From Lachnospiraceae bacterium (GTDB lineage: Bacteria > Bacillota > Clostridia > Lachnospirales > Lachnospiraceae): a stretch of 64,000 nt of DNA. A program made the translations under genes and the position numbers. The DNA lies in contig JAFVSN010000052.1 in NCBI GenBank assembly GCA_017503735.1, positions 1-64,000 of the forward strand, given 5' to 3'. The first letter of the stretch is position 1. The number at the start of each line of letters is the position of its first letter. Shown here piece by piece: positions 58,631 through 64,000 of the stretch. Under the pieces are notes generated by a model. It searched no databases, was not told where the DNA came from, and saw only the letters and a list, made by a program, of their open reading frames with translations.

Positions 58631-59320
58631 ATGGAGAAAGAATGGAAACGAGCCATGAATTATATGTGGAGTAGCAAAGCGATGCGAAGGTCCTTCGGTT
58701 GCGGTTTTGAACTCATTGGGAACGGCGGAATGCTACTGGTGATGGCTGTCGCAATGCTTGTACCTTTGTTCGCAAAGCTGGTAGGAATTAATGTGAGTGT
58801 GTCTGTTTGTAAGTGGGCATATATCGTAGCTTTTTTCTGTCATATGCTGATGCAGGTAATTGTGATAGAAGTTCCGCTGACTATATATTGGGTGTCGGGA
58901 AAAGGAATGGGAGGAGTTCCTTTTGCAAAGTGGCTTATGACGAAGGGATTTGTGATTAATCAGCTTATCTGTTACGTGTGTGGTTTGGTTCTGATACTTG
59001 GAATGCATACAATCAATATGGCAGTAGGAGTGTTGGATGTATCATGGATAGATGAAATTCTTTTTCTGCCGGGCTTGTTTTTCCTTTGGGAGGCGATGTT
59101 TCAGATCGTAGGAAGTTTGCTTGACAGAGACGGAACATCAAGAGCGTATTTCGGAGGAACATTGTCCGGGGCAGTGGTAGCACTTCCGACGTTAGTGGGA
59201 AGAATCCGGATGTCTGTCGGTGTTGCATTTTTATTCCAAGTGCTGTTTGTGGTAGTCGGTGTAATACTGATGTATCTCAGTCTGTTACAAAGATATAAAA
59301 AGAGAAGCGGGGAACATTAG
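58631..59320 (+). CDS. permease paralogue 2 of 3, 229 aa
   Basis: Start ATG 58631 after GGGAGAAGG; an upstream in-frame ATG lies in the previous gene. N-terminus MEKEWKRAMNYMWSSKAMRR, then FGCGFELIGNGGMLLVMAVA. Six spans. KGMGGVPFAKWLMTKGFVIN matches a segment in paralogue 3 (FGGFPIAKCIMTKGFLTN). Paralogues 2 and 3 are closest to each other. Confidence 0.8.
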   Translation: MEKEWKRAMNYMWSSKAMRRSFGCGFELIGNGGMLLVMAVAMLVPLFAKLVGINVSVSVCKWAYIVAFFCHMLMQVIVIEVPLTIYWVSGKGMGGVPFAKWLMTKGFVINQLICYVCGLVLILGMHTINMAVGVLDVSWIDEILFLPGLFFLWEAMFQIVGSLLDRDGTSRAYFGGTLSGAVVALPTLVGRIRMSVGVAFLFQVLFVVVGVILMYLSLLQRYKKRSGEH

Positions 59321-59353
59321 TAAATGTCAAATGAACGATGAAAGCGAGGGTGC

Positions 59354-60073
59354 GTGGTGATAAACGAATATAAACGAGCCATGAAGCTTATGTGGGCAAA
59401 TAAACGAATGAGAAAGGCTTTCGGCTGTGATTTCGGCTTGCGGGGCAACGGAGGCTGGTTTCTGGCATTGGTCGTGTTTGCGGCACTTTCGTTGTTTGAA
59501 ATGGCAAGCGGAATTGAGTTGACTTTTTTTGCGGAGAAATACAGGATAGCCGCAACATTCGGTGTGGTTGCGATTATTGAGGCAATGATGACACAAAGTG
59601 TATACGGTTGGTACGGGAATGTGGGACGAGGCTTCGGCGGATTTCCTATAGCAAAGTGTATTATGACAAAGGGCTTTTTAACAAACTTGTTAATTTATAC
59701 TGAGTTAGGATATTTGTTGTTACTGAGTATGCGTGGTTTGAGTGTGGCGTTAGGTGCGGTGGAAGACGGTGGCTTTGATGACATTATTTTCTTGAGTGGC
59801 CTGGTTGTTTTTTTACAAGCGCTGATACATATCTGGTATGCGAAAGCAAATCCGCTGTATGCTTCCGGTACGGAAGGAACGACGACGACCGTTATCGGTG
59901 TTATTCTTGCGACGCAGTGCTTCGGGAAAATCAATCTATCGGTCGATTTGGCGATTTTCTGGCATTTTGTTCTTGTCATTGCAGGAAGTTTCGTGTATTA
60001 TAGATTCATGTCGGCTCGTTATCGTGCAAGAAGTACGGTGGCATCTACGGAATGGGATGCCACGAAACAGTGA
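59354..60073 (+). CDS. permease paralogue 3 of 3, 239 aa
   Basis: Starts at GTG 59354 or 59357. N-terminus INEYKRAMKLMWANKRMRKA then FGCDFGLRGNGGWFLALVVF. The loop GFGGFPIAKCIMTKGFLTNL is shared with paralogue 2, and paralogue 1 keeps SFPIAKRVLTKGLVLS. Six spans. It ends the ABC locus, 40 bases before the SLC13-type permease. Confidence 0.8.
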   Translation: MVINEYKRAMKLMWANKRMRKAFGCDFGLRGNGGWFLALVVFAALSLFEMASGIELTFFAEKYRIAATFGVVAIIEAMMTQSVYGWYGNVGRGFGGFPIAKCIMTKGFLTNLLIYTELGYLLLLSMRGLSVALGAVEDGGFDDIIFLSGLVVFLQALIHIWYAKANPLYASGTEGTTTTVIGVILATQCFGKINLSVDLAIFWHFVLVIAGSFVYYRFMSARYRARSTVASTEWDATKQ

Positions 60074-60113
60074 CGAGGCGGCAGATATAATAGACAAAGG
60101 AGAGTAGAAACCT

Positions 60114-61397
60114 ATGATACCTGCAATTGTGTTATTTGCGTTGACCTATGTACTGATGTTAGTTTTTTCAAAGTTTCGCCCGTACATTGCCCTGGCTTCG
60201 GCCTTAATTTTTGTGGTAAGTGGTATGCTTCCGGTGAAGGAAATTATTCCGTCTCTGGACTTTAACGTACTTTTGATGATTGCCGGTACCATGGGGTTGG
60301 TGGCATTGTTTATCGAGAGTAAGATGCCTGCTCTTTTGGCAGATATTATTATGGAGAAGGTGCCGAATGTTTGCGTGGCCGTAGTAGCATTGTCATTGTT
60401 TGCAGGTTTGATTTCTGCGTTCGTGGATAATGTGGCAACGGTGTTAATGGTGGCACCGGTGGCACTGGAAATTTGTAAGAAGTTAAAGTTAAACCCGGTC
60501 CCTTTTATTATCAGTATTGCGGTATCCTCCAATTTGCAGGGTGCAGCGACCTTGGTGGGTGATACGACGGCGATTCTGCTGGGGTCTGCGTTAGATATGA
60601 GCTTCCTTGATTTTTTCTGGTACAAGGGAAAACCGTGTATGTTTTTCTTTGTAGAGTTGGGAGCGATACTTTCCGCAATTATTATTGCGGTGTTGTTCCG
60701 TAAAGAAAAGCAGTTGAAGTTAGATCAAAAGGCAAGCGGGGCAACCAGGACCGTAGTGACGGACTTTGCGCCGACGGTGCTTTTGGTAGGAGCGATTTTA
60801 TTGCTTATTATTGCTTCCTTTATTCCAAACAAACCGGATATTACAAACGGGTTGATTTGTACCGATTTAATGATTATCGGTATCATCATAAACTGTGTGA
60901 AGAAAGGGGATATCAAGGCGATTCTTCCGCCGTTAAAGGCCATTGATTTTAATACCATCGGATTGTTGATCGGTTTGTTTCTTATGATCGGCGGTATTTC
61001 TCATATGGGAGTCATTGATGCACTGGCGAACCTTCTGGCAAATGCCGGCGGCAACAACATTTTCCTGCTGTACACCATTATTGTATGGGCATCGGTAGTG
61101 ATTTCCGCATTTATCGATAATATTCCGTATGTAGCGACCATGATTCCTGTGATTGCGGGCATTGCGGCAGCCTTGCAGATTGATCCGACCCCGTTGTACT
61201 TTGGTCTTTTATCCGGAGCAACCTTAGGCGGCAATATTACTCCAATCGGTGCATCTGCGAATATTACCGGTATCGGTATCCTTCGTAAGGCGGGCTATGA
61301 GGTAGAGAATAAGGACTTTTTCCGCATCGGTATTCCGTTTACTTTGGTGGCTGTGATTCCTGCCTACATCGGTATCTGGCTACTGTTCGGAATGTAG
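60114..61397 (+). CDS. SLC13/ArsB-type permease, 427 aa
   Basis: Ion transporter superfamily protein with about eleven spans in two halves. Half 1 contains SAFVDNVATVLMVAPVALEI and NLQGAATLVGDTTAILLGSA, half 2 contains SAFIDNIPYVATMIPVIAGI and GGNITPIGASANITGIGIL. The paired D-N and T/A-P hairpins are typical of ArsB/NhaD/SLC13 transporters. Start ATG 60114 after AAAGGAG. Unlike the shorter protein at 34336 it has the full pair of motifs. Substrate unknown. Confidence 0.9.
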   Translation: MIPAIVLFALTYVLMLVFSKFRPYIALASALIFVVSGMLPVKEIIPSLDFNVLLMIAGTMGLVALFIESKMPALLADIIMEKVPNVCVAVVALSLFAGLISAFVDNVATVLMVAPVALEICKKLKLNPVPFIISIAVSSNLQGAATLVGDTTAILLGSALDMSFLDFFWYKGKPCMFFFVELGAILSAIIIAVLFRKEKQLKLDQKASGATRTVVTDFAPTVLLVGAILLLIIASFIPNKPDITNGLICTDLMIIGIIINCVKKGDIKAILPPLKAIDFNTIGLLIGLFLMIGGISHMGVIDALANLLANAGGNNIFLLYTIIVWASVVISAFIDNIPYVATMIPVIAGIAAALQIDPTPLYFGLLSGATLGGNITPIGASANITGIGILRKAGYEVENKDFFRIGIPFTLVAVIPAYIGIWLLFGM

Positions 61398-61419
61398 TAT
61401 TATAAGTGAAAATAATTTG

Positions 61420-61464
61420 CAGGAACTCTTGTCTGTTACAGGTGAGAGTTCTTGCTTTTTTTTT
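61420..61464 (+). terminator. SLC13-type permease terminator
   Basis: GCAGGAACTCT pairs with AGAGTTCTTGC, followed by TTTTTTTTT. Confidence 0.88.
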
Positions 61465-61474
61465 GTAAAAATGG

Positions 61475-61480
61475 TATACT
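61475..61480 (+). promoter_or_regulatory. candidate -10 for zinc-finger/polA operon
   Basis: TATACT, with TTGCTT 16 bases upstream inside the terminator arm. Moderate. Confidence 0.45.
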
Positions 61481-61555
61481 AAATTGATATTGTATGTACA
61501 CAGGGCAGAAGTTGACGGAAACGGTTGCGAAATGCGAAGAAAGGAAGTTGGCGAA

Positions 61556-62023
61556 ATGGATTGTAAGAAGGCGATGGAGCTGATGACACAATTTATTAAC
61601 GAACAACTGAATACCGAAGATACCGAGGCTTTTTTAAATCATATAGACAGTTGCCCGGAGTGTCGGGAAGAACTTGAGGTGACATATTCTTTGATGACTG
61701 CAATGAAGCAATTGGATGCGGATGAAGATTTATCAGAGAATTATATTGAGGAATTAAATCAAAAAATAGAGACATGTTATTTGGATGAGTTGAAGAGGAA
61801 ACGTTCCTGCGCACGCAGAAGAGTGGTTCTGGCGGTAGTGGTTTCGTTGCTTGTGCTTTTAAACGGGATTACCGCAAACGAAAAACGGGAAGAAGAGGAC
61901 CGCAGATTTCTTCGAAGGATTACCGGAATTGAAGAAAGTGAGATCACGAAAGAAAACGAAGTTATAGCAACGGAAGAAAAGGGTGAAAACGGGCAGAATT
62001 CCGAGTGTGAGAATGAGGAGTAG
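61556..62023 (+). CDS. zf-HC2-type membrane protein (anti-sigma-like)
   Basis: 155 residues; ATG 61556 with AGGAAG upstream. The zinc-finger region reads MDCKKAMELMTQFINEQLNT, then FLNHIDSCPECREEL, with H-x3-C-x2-C as in zf-HC2 anti-sigma factors. A helical linker, one span (VVLAVVVSLLVLLNGIT) and an acidic Glu-rich outer tail follow. No sigma gene is adjacent; instead it is four bases from polA. It may control a sigma factor encoded elsewhere or have lost its partner. Confidence 0.8.
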   Translation: MDCKKAMELMTQFINEQLNTEDTEAFLNHIDSCPECREELEVTYSLMTAMKQLDADEDLSENYIEELNQKIETCYLDELKRKRSCARRRVVLAVVVSLLVLLNGITANEKREEEDRRFLRRITGIEESEITKENEVIATEEKGENGQNSECENEE

Positions 62024-62027
62024 TGCA

Positions 62028-64000
62028 ATGAAAGAAAAATTAGTGGTAATTGACGGAAACAGTATCGTAAACCGTGCCTTTTACGGGTTGCCGGATTTGA
62101 CAACGACGGATGGCAGACATACAAACGGTGTGTTGGGCTTTTTGAATATTTTGATTAAGATAGCGGAAGAAGAGAAACCGGATTATCTTGCAGTGGCATT
62201 TGATGTGAAACATCCCACGTTTCGTCACGAGATGTATGCGGAGTATAAGGGAACACGTAAGGGAATGCCGGAGGAACTTCGGGAACAGATGCCGCTTTTA
62301 AAGCAGATGCTTTCCGCTATGGGGATTTTGATTATTGAGTGTCCCGGGTTTGAGGCTGACGATATTTTAGGAGCTCTTTCCGTAAAGGGTGCAAAAGACG
62401 GAAAAAAGGTTTCTTTGGTATCCGGCGACAGGGATTTATTGCAATTAGCTACGGAAGATGTATTGGTGCGGATTCCGAAGACGAAGCGTACCGGGACAGA
62501 GATAGAAGATTATACTCCGGCGCAGGTGGTGGAAAAGTATGGCGTGACTCCGGCGCAGATTGTAGATTTAAAGGGGCTTATGGGAGATACTTCCGATAAT
62601 ATTCCGGGGGTACCCGGGGTTGGTGAAAAGACGGCGGTAAAGATTTTAACCATGTTTCCGACTGTTGAGGAGGCCATTGCCCATGTAGATGAGATTGAGC
62701 CGAAGAAAGCCAGAGAGTCCCTTCGCGAACATGAGGATTTGGCACGACTCAGCAAGACTTTGGCCACCATTAAGACGGATTGGGAGCCGGAGTTTTCTTA
62801 CGAGACGGCACGGTTCGGGAATATTTTTACGGATGAAGCCTATAAGCTCTGCAAGGAACTGGAGTTTAAGTCACTGTTATCACGACATTTTTCACCGGAA
62901 CAGGGCTTAGTCAGTGATGACAAGTCTTTTGATGAAAAACCGCAGGTAATCGGAAATGCAAAAGAAGCAGATGCACTGATTGCGGGGATTAAAAAGGATG
63001 AGGTAATCGGCTTCTCCTATTGTGGAGAAGAACTTATTTTGGCAGTAAAAGGGAAGACATATGTAGTTCCGGTGGCTGTGACGAAGGAGTCCGGTATTGC
63101 GGTGATGCTTCATAAGGTATGTGAGAAACAGGCAGTGCTTGTTGCCATAGATTTAAAGGAACGTCTTTCCGTTGTGGAAGAGGCGGACCGGCCGTTTTTG
63201 GGGGATGCTGCCCTTTGTGCGTATTTACTGAATCCGTTAAAGAACAGCTATACTTATGAGGATATTGCAAGAGATTATCTGAAGTTGGCTCTGCCGGCTG
63301 CGGAAACATTGTTGTCTGCATCGGAACCGAAGCAGATGAGTTTGTTTGACGAACCGGAAGATACGGGAGCTGATACAGAAGCCCGCAGACAGGTAGCTGC
63401 TTATGAAGCAATGACCGCACAGGCGGCTTACCCGGTGCTGTTAGAAGAACTTCGCAAGGCGGGCATGGAAGAATTGTACCGTACCATAGAGCTTCCGCTT
63501 GTTTCTACGTTGTATGACATGGAGCAGGTAGGTATGGCAGTGAATCGTTCTTTCTTTGGTGAATATTCCAAGCAGTTAACCGAGGGAATTGTCCGTTTGG
63601 AGCAGGAGATATACCGGTTGGCGGGAGAAGAGTTTAACATTAACTCTCCGAAACAGCTGGGTGTGATTTTATTCGAGAAGTTAAAGCTTCCGGGGGGCAA
63701 GAAGACAAAAACAGGGTATTCCACTTCGGCAGATATTTTAGAGAAGCTCCGCAGTGAAGACCCGATTGTAGAAAATATATTGGAGTACCGGCAACTTACA
63801 AAATTGAAGTCAACCTATGCGGACGGATTGCCGGCTTATGTGGCGGAAGACGGACGGATTCATTCCAAGTTCCAGCAAATGATTACGGCAACGGGACGCC
63901 TTAGCAGTGCGGAACCGAATTTGCAGAACATTCCGGTGCGGGTGGAATTGGGACGGAAAATCCGTAAGGCATTTGTACCGGCAGAAGGTTGTGTGTTTGT
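62028..64000 (+). CDS. polA: DNA polymerase I, N-terminal part
   Basis: About 657 residues are visible; the gene leaves the window. ATG 62028. The 5' nuclease domain (1-290) has LVVIDGNSIVNRAFYG, GFEADDILGAL, SGDRDLLQLA and GLMGDTSDNIPGVPGVGEKT. The middle exonuclease-like domain (about 300-460) lacks the DxE and YxxxD acids, so proofreading is probably lost. The polymerase domain begins near 480 with INSPKQLGVILF, then ATGRLSSAEPNLQNIPVR. It fills gaps in repair and Okazaki fragments. Confidence 0.95.
   Translation, partial: MKEKLVVIDGNSIVNRAFYGLPDLTTTDGRHTNGVLGFLNILIKIAEEEKPDYLAVAFDVKHPTFRHEMYAEYKGTRKGMPEELREQMPLLKQMLSAMGILIIECPGFEADDILGALSVKGAKDGKKVSLVSGDRDLLQLATEDVLVRIPKTKRTGTEIEDYTPAQVVEKYGVTPAQIVDLKGLMGDTSDNIPGVPGVGEKTAVKILTMFPTVEEAIAHVDEIEPKKARESLREHEDLARLSKTLATIKTDWEPEFSYETARFGNIFTDEAYKLCKELEFKSLLSRHFSPEQGLVSDDKSFDEKPQVIGNAKEADALIAGIKKDEVIGFSYCGEELILAVKGKTYVVPVAVTKESGIAVMLHKVCEKQAVLVAIDLKERLSVVEEADRPFLGDAALCAYLLNPLKNSYTYEDIARDYLKLALPAAETLLSASEPKQMSLFDEPEDTGADTEARRQVAAYEAMTAQAAYPVLLEELRKAGMEELYRTIELPLVSTLYDMEQVGMAVNRSFFGEYSKQLTEGIVRLEQEIYRLAGEEFNINSPKQLGVILFEKLKLPGGKKTKTGYSTSADILEKLRSEDPIVENILEYRQLTKLKSTYADGLPAYVAEDGRIHSKFQQMITATGRLSSAEPNLQNIPVRVELGRKIRKAFVPAEGCVF

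Overview
This window looks like a chromosomal segment of a low-to-mid-GC Gram-positive anaerobe, most likely a member of the Lachnospiraceae (Clostridia). The reasons are strong AGGAGG-type ribosome sites, dense co-directional operons, families I associate with this group (DUF6033-like, DUF5688-like, DUF1836, CD3324-like, YtrA-type GntR regulators next to ABC-2 transporters), an NfnAB-type transhydrogenase and a metA of the acetyl-CoA type. Family names are recalled from protein character, not searched. The window opens inside leuS and ends inside polA.

Layout. 1-3.4 kb: the 3' end of leuS, a long cruciform-forming spacer, and metG. 3.5-7.4 kb: two small unknown proteins (one a miniature decarboxylase-beta-like membrane protein) and an ECF sigma operon with a membrane protein and an ABC exporter. 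7.5-12.6 kb: an accessory string of single-domain enzymes (adenylyltransferase-like, three GNATs, Nudix, metallo-beta-lactamase fold, AlkZ-related-like) and an XRE regulator with a membrane tail. 12.7-19.5 kb: a self-contained two-component system/ABC-2 transporter/exported-protein operon resembling an antimicrobial-peptide sensing and immunity module. 19.5-20.7 kb: a MarR regulator and a flavin reductase with a perfect operator on the promoter. 20.8-29.5 kb: small zinc-binding proteins, a decayed traX, a P5C-reductase-like protein, an isochorismatase-fold protein, two paralogous ParB-like proteins, a SpoU methyltransferase, a zinc-ribbon/P-loop kinase, ybaK, a DUF6033-like protein and plsY. 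29.5-34.2 kb: a GntR-controlled double ABC locus followed by DUF523 and small proteins.

34.3-39.7 kb is mainly on the minus strand: an SLC13-type permease, an acidic membrane protein, pcrA and yerC, with a plus-strand DUF1836 gene between the last two. 39.9-43.8 kb: nfnA, nfnB and a GGDEF-EAL protein. 44-46.4 kb: a DUF5688-like protein, a minus-strand exported protein with a Thr/Pro linker, and tRNA-Arg(CCG). 46.6-50.4 kb: rluF, ligA, metA. 50.4-55.7 kb: a LytTR/GHKL two-component pair followed by a heterodimeric ABC exporter whose promoter carries two direct LytTR-like sites exactly 21 bp apart. 56.0-60.1 kb: a second GntR/ABC locus with three tandemly duplicated membrane subunits. 60.1-64 kb: a second SLC13-type permease, a zinc-finger membrane protein and polA.

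The strongest theme is transport under local control. Five ABC transporter loci each sit beside their own regulator: ECF sigma, OmpR-type two-component system, two GntR loci, and LytTR/GHKL. In four places a symmetric or repeated operator can be read directly against a -35/-10 promoter. No CRISPR array, complete insertion sequence, rRNA or prophage is visible. Short hairpin repeats (about 34.2, 39.3 and 55.8 kb), the leuS-metG cruciform and the traX remnant are the main signs of repeat or mobile DNA.
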